In this document: piece by piece, positions 53,253-62,135 of the stretch | Numbering within the stretch: position 1 is the first letter of the stretch | Layout: every line of letters begins with the position of its first letter | NCBI GenBank assembly: GCA_030524635.1 | Contig: JAUNGG010000006.1 | Location: forward strand, 1 to 64,000 | Direction: 5' to 3' | Source: Lachnospiraceae bacterium | GTDB taxonomy: Bacteria; Bacillota; Clostridia; Lachnospirales; Lachnospiraceae | DNA: 64,000 nt | Program-made: the position numbers and the translations under genes | Notes under the pieces: model-generated | What the model saw: only the letters and a program-made list of their open reading frames with translations | What the model was told of the DNA's origin: nothing | Databases searched by the model: none

Positions 53253-53387
53253 TGATACATAATTTCCCATGTTTTCGCCATACTTTTCCTGTAAAACGTT
53301 AAGCAGTTTCAAACGGATGCCAACGGTTCGTTGCCATTCCGATCTGCAGGAAAAATCAGGAAAACAAACAGGAAAGGATGACAGATT

Positions 53388-53660
53388 ATGCCTATATTTT
53401 TCACAGGAACTCACCAGAAACACAAGATGATTTCCAGCCCGGATCTGCTTCGGCTTCGGGCTCAGATCGATCAGACAAAGGAGGAGATCAATGCCGCCAG
53501 AAACCATTTTGAACAGGCCGTTGACCCTACTCTGATCGACTGCTATATCTATGAGATCAATGCCGCACAGCTTCGCTATCAGTTTTTGCTGCGGCGTTTT
53601 AAGGCTGCGGAGCATATCTTAAGTCATAATTACGACATCACAGGAGGATTTTTATCATGA
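53388..53660 (+). CDS. DUF2508 (YaaL-like) protein
   Basis: 90 residues, AGGAAAGG before the ATG. After MPIFFTGTHQKHKM comes the family core SSPDLLRLRAQIDQTKEEIN, then ARNHFEQAVDPTLIDCYIYE and INAAQLRYQFLLRRFK. Function unknown; the members are small and mostly helical. Its stop overlaps the start of the GH13 gene (ATGA), so the two are translationally coupled. Also downstream of the ArsR gene, perhaps in the same transcript. Confidence 0.85.
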   Translation: MPIFFTGTHQKHKMISSPDLLRLRAQIDQTKEEINAARNHFEQAVDPTLIDCYIYEINAAQLRYQFLLRRFKAAEHILSHNYDITGGFLS

Positions 53661-54991
53661 GTACTTGGTACGAAAAGGCAGTTTTTTATCATATGTATCC
53701 GCTGGGCATGACCGGTGCCCCAAAGCAGAATACGGAAGAAACCATCGTGGACCGCTTTGAAGAGCTGGATCAGTGGATTCCTCATATCCAGTCTCTGGGA
53801 TGCAGCGCGATCTACATCGGCCCCCTTTTCGAATCCTCAACCCATGGCTATGACACCAGAGACTATAAGCTGGTGGACCGCCGGTTAGGTGATAATGACA
53901 GCTTTAAAAAGTTTGTATCCCTCTGCCATGAGGCCGGCATCAAGGTGGTGGTGGACGGGGTGTTTAACCACACCGGGCGGGAATTTTTTGCCTTCCGCGA
54001 CATTCAGGAGCGGCGCTGGGATTCCCCCTATAAGGACTGGTATAAAGGCATTAACTTCGACTGGGGCTCTCCTCTGGGGGACAGTTTCGGCTATGAGGCA
54101 TGGCAGGGCCACTACGAGCTTCCCTGCTTAAACTTGTGGAATCCGGCAGTCAAGCAGTACCTTTTTGAGGTGATTCAGTTCTGGATGGATGTGTTCGATA
54201 TCGATGGAATCCGCCTGGACTGCGCTAATGTTTTAGACTTTGGATTTATGAAGGAGCTGCGCCAGGCCACATCCTCTATGAAGGAGGATTTCTGGCTCAT
54301 GGGCGAGGTGATCCACGGCGATTATTCCCGCTGGGTGAACCAGGAAATGCTTCATTCCGTGACGAATTACGAGCTGCATAAGAGCCTTTATTCTGGCTTC
54401 AATGATCACAATTTCTTCGAGATCGCCCACAATGTCCGCCGACTGGAAGCCATCCACCGGAAGCTTTACACCTTCGTAGACAACCATGACGAGGACCGCA
54501 TTGCCAGCAAGCTCCGGAACAAGGCCCATCTGATCCCGGTTTACACCTGCCTCTTTACTCTGCCTGGCATTCCATCTATTTACTACGGCGGAGAATGGGG
54601 GATTGAAGGAACCCGTACCCGAACCAGCGATGAAGCGCTGCGCCCGGCCCTGACCCCCGCTCAGGATCAGGAGCTGCACAATGAATTAACCGACTGGATC
54701 TCCGCCTTAGGCAAGATCCATCAGGAAAATCCAGAGTTCCATGACGGCATTTATCAGGAGCTTCTCCTGACGAACCGCCAGTATGCATTTGCCCGCAGGG
54801 CAGACAGAAGTATCTGCATCACTGCAGTAAATAATGACGATCAGAATGCCACGGTCTACGTGCCCGTTCCAATCCACGCTTCCACAGCAGAAAACCTGAT
54901 GGACGGCAGCACGCTTCCCATCGAAAACGGCAAAATTATGATCGAATTACAAGGCAATTGGGGAGTTGTCTTAAAGATAAGGGAGGAATAA
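53657..54991 (+). CDS. GH13 alpha-amylase family enzyme
   Basis: 444 residues, cytoplasmic. Conserved regions: VVVDGVFNHTG, IDGIRLDCANVLD (nucleophile Asp), FWLMGEVIHGDY (acid Glu) and FVDNHDEDR. The first barrel loop (IYIGPLFESSTHGYDTRDY) is typical of short alpha-glucan hydrolases such as neopullulanase, maltogenic or oligo-alpha-glucosidase members, without a starch-binding domain. GlgB follows after six bases, so a role in glycogen or maltodextrin turnover is likely. Confidence 0.93.
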   Translation: MSTWYEKAVFYHMYPLGMTGAPKQNTEETIVDRFEELDQWIPHIQSLGCSAIYIGPLFESSTHGYDTRDYKLVDRRLGDNDSFKKFVSLCHEAGIKVVVDGVFNHTGREFFAFRDIQERRWDSPYKDWYKGINFDWGSPLGDSFGYEAWQGHYELPCLNLWNPAVKQYLFEVIQFWMDVFDIDGIRLDCANVLDFGFMKELRQATSSMKEDFWLMGEVIHGDYSRWVNQEMLHSVTNYELHKSLYSGFNDHNFFEIAHNVRRLEAIHRKLYTFVDNHDEDRIASKLRNKAHLIPVYTCLFTLPGIPSIYYGGEWGIEGTRTRTSDEALRPALTPAQDQELHNELTDWISALGKIHQENPEFHDGIYQELLLTNRQYAFARRADRSICITAVNNDDQNATVYVPVPIHASTAENLMDGSTLPIENGKIMIELQGNWGVVLKIREE

Positions 54992-54997
54992 ATTATT

Positions 54998-56899
54998 ATG
55001 GCAAAAAAGAAAAAACAGGCAGGCACCGGCTTTATCACAGAGATGGACCGCTACCTGTTTGGAAACGGCACCCATTATGAAATTTATAATAAATTAGGTG
55101 CCCATCCGCAGACTTACGAAGGAAAAAACGGCATGTATTTTGCAGTCTGGGCGCCCCACGCCGCAGCAGTCAGCTTAGTCTGCGACCGCAATAACTGGAT
55201 GCCGGATCAGAATCCTATGAAGATGCTGGAAACCTCCGGCATCTGGGAGGTTTTCATCCCGGATATGGGATACGGTGAGGTGTATAAATACGCCATCACC
55301 ACCACTACCGGAAAGGTTTTATTTAAAGCAGATCCTTACGCCTTCAGCTCCGAGTACCGTCCCGGCACCGCTTCCGTTACTGCTGATATCGACCACTTTA
55401 AGTGGAGCGATTCTGCCTGGATGAAAAAGCGCACAGAGACAGATCCCTATAAGTCTCCTATGAGCATTTATGAGGTTCATTTAGGCTCCTGGAGAAAGAA
55501 AGAGCGGGAGGAGAAAGACGGCGTTTACACCTACAAGGAAGCCGCTCACGAGCTGGCAGATTATGTAAAGGAGATGGGTTATACTCATGTGGAGCTTTTG
55601 GGCATTGCAGAGCATCCATTTGACGGCTCCTGGGGCTACCAGGTAACCGGATATTTTGCTCCCACCTCCCGCTACGGAACTCCGCAGGAGTTTATGTATT
55701 TCGTCAATTATCTACATAAGAAGGGCATCGGCATTATCCTGGACTGGGTTCCGGCCCACTTCCCAAAGGATGCCCACGGACTGGCTGATTTCGATGGACA
55801 GCCGCTTTACGAATACGCCGATCCCCGTAAGGGCGAGCATCCGGACTGGGGCACCAAAGTATTTGACTACGAGAAAAATGAAGTAAAGAACTTCCTGATT
55901 TCCAATGCCATCTACTGGGTAGAAAAGTTCCATATCGATGGCCTTCGTGTGGATGCAGTGGCCTCCATGCTTTACCTGGACTACGGCCGCACTGCTGGCA
56001 ACTGGGTTCCCAACAAATACGGCGGACATGAAAATCTGGAAGCCATCGAATTCTTCAAGCACTTAAACAGCGTTCTTACCGGCCGGAAAAACGGCGCGAT
56101 CATGATCGCAGAAGAATCCACCGCATGGCCCAATGTGACGAAAAAGCCGGAAGACAATGGCCTGGGCTTCACCTTCAAGTGGAACATGGGCTGGATGCAT
56201 GACTTCCTGGAATATATGAAGCTGGATCCATATTTCCGCAAATACAACCACAATAAGATGACCTTCGGCCTCACTTATTTTACCAGTGAAAACTATATCC
56301 TGGTTCTGTCCCACGACGAGGTGGTTCACTTAAAATGCTCCATGATCAACAAGATGCCCGGCATCTACGAGGATAAATTCGCCAACTTAAAGTGCGGCTA
56401 CACCTTTATGCTGGGCCACCCCGGAAAGAAACTTTTATTCATGGGACAGGATTTCGGACAGTGGCATGAATGGGATGAAAAGGTTTCCTTAGACTGGTAT
56501 CTGACCGAAGAGGACCAGCACCGCTCCCTCCAGTCCTATGTAAAGGATCTTCTTCATTTATACAAAAAATATCCTGCCCTTTACCGCCAGGATAACGACT
56601 GGAACGGCTTCCAGTGGATCAATGCCAATGACGGCGACCGCAGCATCTTCTCCTTCATCCGCCGGGATGAAACCGGCAAGAGAAATCTGCTGTTCGTGAT
56701 CAACTTCACCCCGATGGCACGGGACGACTACCGGGTAGGCGTTCCCAAAAAAGGCAGCTACAGCCTGATCCTGACCTCTCAGGACGGCCTCCTGCCAAAG
56801 GGAATCCCCTACAAAGCTGTAAAAGGTGAATGCGACGGCCAGCCCTTCTCCGTCAGCTATCCGCTCCCAGCATACGGAACAGCTGTATTCCGGTTCTAA
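54998..56899 (+). CDS. glgB: 1,4-alpha-glucan branching enzyme
   Basis: 633 residues. N-terminal CBM48-like domain (FLFGNGTHYEIYNKLGAHPQ then FAVWAPHAAAVSLVCDRNNW), GH13 barrel with LDWVPAHFPKDAHGL, IDGLRVDAVASMLYLDYGR (Asp), MIAEESTAWP (Glu) and LVLSHDEVVH (Asp), and a C-terminal beta domain. Forms alpha-1,6 branches of glycogen. GGGAGG precedes the ATG. GlgC/GlgD are 41 kb away in this window, so the pathway is split over several loci. Confidence 0.97.
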   Translation: MAKKKKQAGTGFITEMDRYLFGNGTHYEIYNKLGAHPQTYEGKNGMYFAVWAPHAAAVSLVCDRNNWMPDQNPMKMLETSGIWEVFIPDMGYGEVYKYAITTTTGKVLFKADPYAFSSEYRPGTASVTADIDHFKWSDSAWMKKRTETDPYKSPMSIYEVHLGSWRKKEREEKDGVYTYKEAAHELADYVKEMGYTHVELLGIAEHPFDGSWGYQVTGYFAPTSRYGTPQEFMYFVNYLHKKGIGIILDWVPAHFPKDAHGLADFDGQPLYEYADPRKGEHPDWGTKVFDYEKNEVKNFLISNAIYWVEKFHIDGLRVDAVASMLYLDYGRTAGNWVPNKYGGHENLEAIEFFKHLNSVLTGRKNGAIMIAEESTAWPNVTKKPEDNGLGFTFKWNMGWMHDFLEYMKLDPYFRKYNHNKMTFGLTYFTSENYILVLSHDEVVHLKCSMINKMPGIYEDKFANLKCGYTFMLGHPGKKLLFMGQDFGQWHEWDEKVSLDWYLTEEDQHRSLQSYVKDLLHLYKKYPALYRQDNDWNGFQWINANDGDRSIFSFIRRDETGKRNLLFVINFTPMARDDYRVGVPKKGSYSLILTSQDGLLPKGIPYKAVKGECDGQPFSVSYPLPAYGTAVFRF

Positions 56900-56920
56900 C
56901 TATATCTGCAAGCAAACTTC

Positions 56921-56953
56921 AGGACTCTCCCATCACATCGGAGAGTCCTTTTC
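56921..56953 (+). terminator. Terminator after glgB
   Basis: AGGACTCTCC, nine-base loop, GGAGAGTCCTTTT. Confidence 0.87.
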
Positions 56954-57070
56954 CTATAACCCCCGCAAACTCTTCTTAACGAATAATTCATTAAAATGTA
57001 ATAGGCACATCCCCCCAATCTGTTGTATAATCGTAATTATTCAGTAGATCTGCGCATTTGCTGCGCTGAC

Positions 57071-57094
57071 CGTAAGATAACCCTCACAGTTACG
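57071..57094. repeat. Dispersed palindromic repeat, diverged copy 5
   Basis: CGTAAGATAACCC and TCACAGTTACG; right arm matches the consensus, left arm is shortened. About 70 bases before the response-regulator ATG. Confidence 0.55.
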
Positions 57095-57164
57095 TATAAT
57101 CAATCTATCCTGAACATTTTATGTCAAGCACAAAACATCCATTTTATATAAAGGAGGACCTACT

Positions 57165-57860
57165 ATGGCAAATATCTTAGTATGCGACGACGACAAACAA
57201 ATCGTAGAGGCCATCGACATCTATCTGACCGGCGAAGGCTTTCATGTAATAAAGGCATATGACGGTGAAGAAGCCCTGCAGCTGTTAGGCACCAATCAGG
57301 TGGATCTGCTGATCCTGGACGTTATGATGCCCGGCCTGGACGGCATCCGCACCACCTTAAAGGTACGGGAAACCAGCAGCATTCCGATCATCATCCTGTC
57401 GGCGAAATCCGAGGATACCGATAAGATCCTTGGCTTAAATATCGGCGCAGATGACTATATCACCAAGCCCTTTAACCCCTTAGAGCTGATGGCCCGGGTA
57501 AAATCTCAGCTGCGCCGCTACACCCAGCTGGGCAATCTAAACCAGCAGTCGGCCGGACAGGTATATAAATGCGGCGGTCTGCAGATCAACGATGATAATA
57601 AGGAAGTAACGGTAGACGGCGACCCGATCAAGCTGACTCCCATCGAGTACAACATCCTCCTTCTTTTGGTAAAGAATGCAGGGAAGGTATTTTCCATCGA
57701 TGAGATCTATGAGCAGATCTGGAATGAGGAAGCCATCGGAGCGGACAACACGGTAGCCGTTCACATCCGCCATATCCGGGAAAAAATCGAGATCAATCCC
57801 AGAGAGCCGCGCTACTTAAAGGTTGTGTGGGGTGTGGGCTATAAGATCGAGAAGCAGTAA
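57165..57860 (+). CDS. OmpR-family response regulator (VanR-like)
   Basis: 231 residues; AAGGAGG before the ATG. Receiver with acidic pocket CDDDK, phospho-acceptor Asp in DLLILDVMMPGLDG, LSAKSEDTDKI and Lys in DDYITKPFNPLEL; C-terminal winged helix with INDDNKEVTVDGDPIKLTPI and VHIRHIREKIE, then VWGVGYKIE. Cognate kinase follows 30 bases later. Probably acts at cell-envelope promoters since a cell-wall hydrolase is the next gene. Confidence 0.95.
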   Translation: MANILVCDDDKQIVEAIDIYLTGEGFHVIKAYDGEEALQLLGTNQVDLLILDVMMPGLDGIRTTLKVRETSSIPIIILSAKSEDTDKILGLNIGADDYITKPFNPLELMARVKSQLRRYTQLGNLNQQSAGQVYKCGGLQINDDNKEVTVDGDPIKLTPIEYNILLLLVKNAGKVFSIDEIYEQIWNEEAIGADNTVAVHIRHIREKIEINPREPRYLKVVWGVGYKIEKQ

Positions 57861-57890
57861 GGAAAACAAACCATACTTTAGGAGATTAAT

Positions 57891-60227
57891 ATGAAAGTAA
57901 GCTTCACCCGATTTTTTAAAATCCTTGCATCCTGCCTCCACCTGATCTTTCTCGGGCTGATTGTAACCAGCATCTGCATCCTGTATGCCAATTCCAACTT
58001 TGGCCGGGGCATTACCTGGATCCAAAGCGAATCCTACATCCAGTCAGATATTTTTTACAATCAGCTCCAGTCAGATATCCTGGCCATCTTTGACTATGCC
58101 CGCCTGCGGGATGCTTTTGAAACCGAAGGGGAACTGGACATGGATAAGGAGATCCTTACCATCAACTACGGCCCCAATGCAGAGACGGACTATACCTTAC
58201 ATGATATTATTGAGATGGGCGAATCCTATGGCTATTTTCTGCAGGAGGACTGGTCCATTTCTGTGATCTCATCCAACGACACGCCGATCCAGGAGGATCC
58301 GGTGCTGGTAGAATATAAATCCTATGACCCGGATCCGGAGCTTACCGAGCCGGGTCAGGCTTATGCAAAAATGAAGGATCTGTGCTATGAGGCATTAAGC
58401 AACTTCAGCCGCTATTGCTATGTATATTACAACATCGTGTCAGAGCCTTCCAACATTTCCTTCCAGCTTACCTGCGCCAATGACAATGACATGATCTCCC
58501 GTGATACCATTGTCTACACCAATGTAAACAATCCTTCCTGGGAAAAAATCAAGCATATGGGGCTCTATGCCGAATACCGCGCAGACAGCCTCCGCATTGA
58601 AACCAATATGTCACAGATCCCGGATTACATTCAGGAACTGGCTGCTGATACGGAATTTTATGACCAGACCTTTCAGCACTTTATCATCTCTGTGGATACC
58701 AACTTCCCTTACCCGGACCGCTACACCAAGGAAGCCTCCGGCTATGAATCCATGCGCGACTGGACGATCCGCGGACTGCTGATGATGAGCGGCGGATGTC
58801 TGGGCTGTGTACTTACCCTGCTGTACCTGATTTCCGCTTCCGGATATCAGACCAGGGACCGAAGCCATGTCCGCCTGTATCCTGTGGACCGCATCAGTGC
58901 AGAGGCCTGTGTCCTGCTGTTTTTCTCCCTGGGTGCCATCGGCTGCTATATAGGCCAGGTGGTGGGCATCCGCCTACTCCATCTGGTGGTATCCCAGAGC
59001 AGCTGGTACTATGCAGAACGGCTGCTGATCTATGTAATCATGTATCTGATCGCCCTCCTATGCTTTTTCAGCCTGCTGCGCCGTTACAAGGCAGACACCC
59101 TCTGGCAGGGCAGCTGGGTACGAAGGGGACTCGGGGAATTGACTGCATATTTTACCCAGGAAAACAGTTCCCACACGGCTGCCTATTCCTACATTGCATT
59201 CGTTGCTTTGAACATTACCTGTGCATGCAGCACCATCTACCTGCTTTTTGACCTGGAACCAGTCAGCCATCAGATCTTCTTCTTCGCCTTGATCCTGGCC
59301 TGGGCCATGCTGGACATGGTTTCCTTTTACTATGTAATCAAGAAGGCACGCCAAAATGAAAAGATCTTCCAGGCAATTTCCAATATTGCCTCCGGTGACA
59401 TCAGCTACTGTGTCAACGTGAAGGAATTCAGCGGAAAACAGGAAATCATTGCCGACCACATTAATCATATTGGTGAAAATCTGGATTCAGCTCTCCAGGA
59501 AAAGGTGAAAAGTGAGCGATTCAAAGCAGACCTGATCACCAATGTATCTCATGATTTAAAGACTCCCCTTACCTCCATCATCAACTATGTGGACTTAATC
59601 AAGCGGGAGCACATCCAAAGCGAAAAAGTTCAAGGTTATCTGGAGGTACTGGAACAGAAATCCCAGCGCCTGAAAACCCTGACAGAAGATCTGGTGGAAG
59701 CATCCAAGGCCAGCTCCGGAAATATTAAGCTGGAGATCTCAGACATTGATTTTGTGGAACTGGTTTACCAGACCAACGGCGAATTTGAAGAAAAATTTGC
59801 CGGAAGGCACCTGGAGCTGATCAGCAATCTTCCGAATCAGTCCATCCTGATCGAAGCCGACGGCCGGCGGCTCTGGCGCGTCCTGGAGAATCTGTACAAC
59901 AATGCCTTCAAATATGCCATGAGTCACAGCCGGATCTATGTGGACATGATACAGGAAGAAGATACGGTAGTATTTACCATTAAAAACATTTCCGAGCATC
60001 CCCTTAACATTTCCAGTGAGGAGCTGACGGAACGCTTTGTCCGGGGTGATGTTTCCCGGACGACAGAGGGAAGCGGACTGGGCCTTTCCATTGCCCAAAG
60101 CCTGACGCAGCTTCAGAATGGAACCTTTACTATCATCATCGACGGAGATTTATTTAAGGCCTGCGTGGCCTTCCCTGTGAAAAAAATGGCTGACAGTGGA
60201 AATCCTTCTGAAAATGTGTTAGAATAG
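57891..60227 (+). CDS. Sensor histidine kinase with large extracytoplasmic and polytopic region
   Basis: 778 residues. One helix near residue 15-35, an extracytoplasmic domain up to about 285, then five further helices (LLMMSGGCLGCVLTLLYLIS through FFFALILAWAMLDMVSFYYV). After a HAMP-like linker (residues about 490-540) come the dimerisation helix NVSHDLKTPLTSIINYVDLI (His) and the ATPase domain with NLYNNAFKYA (N box) and GSGLGLSIAQSL (G box). This six-helix layout is unusual for VanS-like kinases, which have two helices. Signal unknown; envelope stress is suggested by the hydrolase gene downstream. Confidence 0.9.
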   Translation: MKVSFTRFFKILASCLHLIFLGLIVTSICILYANSNFGRGITWIQSESYIQSDIFYNQLQSDILAIFDYARLRDAFETEGELDMDKEILTINYGPNAETDYTLHDIIEMGESYGYFLQEDWSISVISSNDTPIQEDPVLVEYKSYDPDPELTEPGQAYAKMKDLCYEALSNFSRYCYVYYNIVSEPSNISFQLTCANDNDMISRDTIVYTNVNNPSWEKIKHMGLYAEYRADSLRIETNMSQIPDYIQELAADTEFYDQTFQHFIISVDTNFPYPDRYTKEASGYESMRDWTIRGLLMMSGGCLGCVLTLLYLISASGYQTRDRSHVRLYPVDRISAEACVLLFFSLGAIGCYIGQVVGIRLLHLVVSQSSWYYAERLLIYVIMYLIALLCFFSLLRRYKADTLWQGSWVRRGLGELTAYFTQENSSHTAAYSYIAFVALNITCACSTIYLLFDLEPVSHQIFFFALILAWAMLDMVSFYYVIKKARQNEKIFQAISNIASGDISYCVNVKEFSGKQEIIADHINHIGENLDSALQEKVKSERFKADLITNVSHDLKTPLTSIINYVDLIKREHIQSEKVQGYLEVLEQKSQRLKTLTEDLVEASKASSGNIKLEISDIDFVELVYQTNGEFEEKFAGRHLELISNLPNQSILIEADGRRLWRVLENLYNNAFKYAMSHSRIYVDMIQEEDTVVFTIKNISEHPLNISSEELTERFVRGDVSRTTEGSGLGLSIAQSLTQLQNGTFTIIIDGDLFKACVAFPVKKMADSGNPSENVLE

Positions 60228-60325
60228 GACCGCAGAGCAGGAACATACAAATCTATCTGCTGCCCCGCTCTGGTTATCTGCAGCAGAAGGACCACATTGA
60301 TGAGACATAACGCTTCAAAAGATCC

Positions 60326-60352
60326 GTAACTGTAAACGTACGAAACAGCTAC
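60326..60352. repeat. Dispersed palindromic repeat, diverged copy 6
   Basis: Arms GTAACTGT and ACAGCTAC around AAACGTACGAA; 31 bases before the hydrolase ATG. Arms match the consensus, core differs. Confidence 0.5.
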
Positions 60353-60383
60353 GATGAGGCACAAAAGAAAGGACATTCTTTCT

Positions 60384-62024
60384 ATGAAATTAGATAAGAA
60401 ATATCGAAGATTAACCACCTACACCAGCCTGGCAGCAGCGCTGACCCTATGCGGCCTTCTGGCTGCCGGCTGCCAAACGCGGGACTCTCTTTCTGTATCC
60501 GCATCTCCCTCAGATGCATCCGTTGCAGAGGAGACCACCGCAGAAATTATTGTTACCACAGCACCGGAGACAATTCCTCCCCTAAGCCCCAGGGGCCAGA
60601 TCCTTCCAGAAATCCAGGTTACCGTTCCGGAGGCAGTACCTATGCCGGAATACCTGCGGGTAGGCGAGGAGCATCCGGTGGTAGCACAGCTCCAGCAGCG
60701 GCTGATGGATTTAGGCTTTATGGATCACGATGAGCCGACCCAGTATTTCGGTACCCAGACCGAACGAGCGGTTAAGATCTTCCAGCGGCAGAATGACCTG
60801 ACCCAGGACGGTATCGTAGGCGGCTCCACCTATGAAGCTATCATGGCCCAGGATGCGAAACATTATGCGGCACAAAAGGGCGATGAAGGCGACGATATCC
60901 TCCAGATCCAGAGCCGTCTTTATGACCTGGGCTACTTAGCTTCCGAAAATCTTCTGACGGGAAACTTCGGAGACTCCACAGAAACGGCTGTGCTAAAGCT
61001 TCAGGAGGTCAATGGCCTCAGCCAGGACGGCAAAGTGGGCCAGCAGACCATGAACCTGCTGTATTCGGATGAGGTCAGGGCCAACTTCCTGGCTCTGGGT
61101 GAAAAGAGCGATGTAGTTCTGGCCTGCCAGCAGCGTTTAAAAACCCTGGGATATCTGGTTTCTGAGCCAGATGGTACTTACGGCCAGGATACCGTAGAGG
61201 CAGTAAAGCAGTTCCAGGCTCGAAATGACCAGATCGTGGACGGCTACTTAGGCCCCGGCACCCGAATGGCTTTAAACAGCTCCAATGCCAAGCCTATGGG
61301 CCTGCGCCTGGGCGATGAAGGAACCACCGTTTCCAAGATCCAGAATCTGTTAAGCAAATACGGCTACTTAAATTCCGGCAATGTAACCGGATACTACGGC
61401 GAGATCACAGAAAAGGCAGTAAAGTCCTTCCAGACGCAAAACGGCCTGGCCTCTGACGGTACAGTAGGCGCCATGACCATGGCAAAGCTGACCGGCAGCG
61501 ATGTGAAGAAAGCGCCAAAACAGACTACCTCCTCCGGCAATTCCGGCAGCTCCGGGAGCAATCGGGGCGGCAGCTCTGGAAGCAGTAATTCCGGCAACAG
61601 CTCCGGAAAGACAAACAACAGCTCCTCCGGCGGTTCTTCCTCCGGTACGGTTAAAATGTCCGGCGGCGTTGGCGCTCTAATCGCAAAAGCTCAGTCCAAG
61701 CTGGGAAGCCCTTATGTGTGGGGAGCAAAAGGCCCCAATGCCTTTGACTGCTCCGGCTTCGTTTACTGGTGTTTGAACCAGGTAGGCGTTAACCAAAGCT
61801 ACATCACCTCCTCCGGCTGGCGGAATGTGGGACGTTATACCAGAATCAACAACTTCTCCGATATTCAGGCCGGCGACATTGTAGTCGTAAGCGGCCATGT
61901 GGGAATTGCTGCAGGCGGCGGCACCGTAATCGACGCTTCCTCCAGTAACGGTCGAGTGATCCATCATGCCTTAAGCTCCTGGTGGGCGAATAACTTTATT
62001 TGTGCCTGGAGAATTTTCGGGTAA
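60384..62024 (+). CDS. NlpC/P60 peptidoglycan hydrolase lipoprotein with four peptidoglycan-binding repeats
   Basis: 546 residues from MKLDKKYRRL; AAAGGA lies upstream. Lipobox LLAAGC near residue 31. Four PG_binding_1 units (residues about 95-155, 170-235, 245-305, 318-375), each of the type VxxLQQRLxxLGYxx...G.F....AVKxFQ, then a Ser/Gly/Asn-rich linker and an NlpC/P60 domain: AFDCSGFVYWCL (Cys), VVSGHVGIAAGGGTVID (His), GRVIHHALSSWW (His). A surface endopeptidase splitting the peptide stem. Downstream of the two-component system on the same strand. Confidence 0.95.
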   Translation: MKLDKKYRRLTTYTSLAAALTLCGLLAAGCQTRDSLSVSASPSDASVAEETTAEIIVTTAPETIPPLSPRGQILPEIQVTVPEAVPMPEYLRVGEEHPVVAQLQQRLMDLGFMDHDEPTQYFGTQTERAVKIFQRQNDLTQDGIVGGSTYEAIMAQDAKHYAAQKGDEGDDILQIQSRLYDLGYLASENLLTGNFGDSTETAVLKLQEVNGLSQDGKVGQQTMNLLYSDEVRANFLALGEKSDVVLACQQRLKTLGYLVSEPDGTYGQDTVEAVKQFQARNDQIVDGYLGPGTRMALNSSNAKPMGLRLGDEGTTVSKIQNLLSKYGYLNSGNVTGYYGEITEKAVKSFQTQNGLASDGTVGAMTMAKLTGSDVKKAPKQTTSSGNSGSSGSNRGGSSGSSNSGNSSGKTNNSSSGGSSSGTVKMSGGVGALIAKAQSKLGSPYVWGAKGPNAFDCSGFVYWCLNQVGVNQSYITSSGWRNVGRYTRINNFSDIQAGDIVVVSGHVGIAAGGGTVIDASSSNGRVIHHALSSWWANNFICAWRIFG

Positions 62025-62036
62025 AAAATTGAGAAA

Positions 62037-62106
62037 TAAAAAGAGCGCTGCTCCTGGCAGAGATGATAACTTCATCATCTTTCTGCCAGAAGCAGCGCTT
62101 TTTTAT
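62037..62106 (+). terminator. Terminator after the NlpC/P60 gene
   Basis: Long stem AGCGCTGCT ... CTGGCAGA ... ATGAT pairing with ATCAT ... TCTGCCAG ... AGCAGCGCT, then TTTTTTATTTT. It may also stop the convergent TRAP operon. Confidence 0.9.
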
Positions 62107-62135
62107 TTTCTCTAAAAGAAACATTCCTTTCGGCT

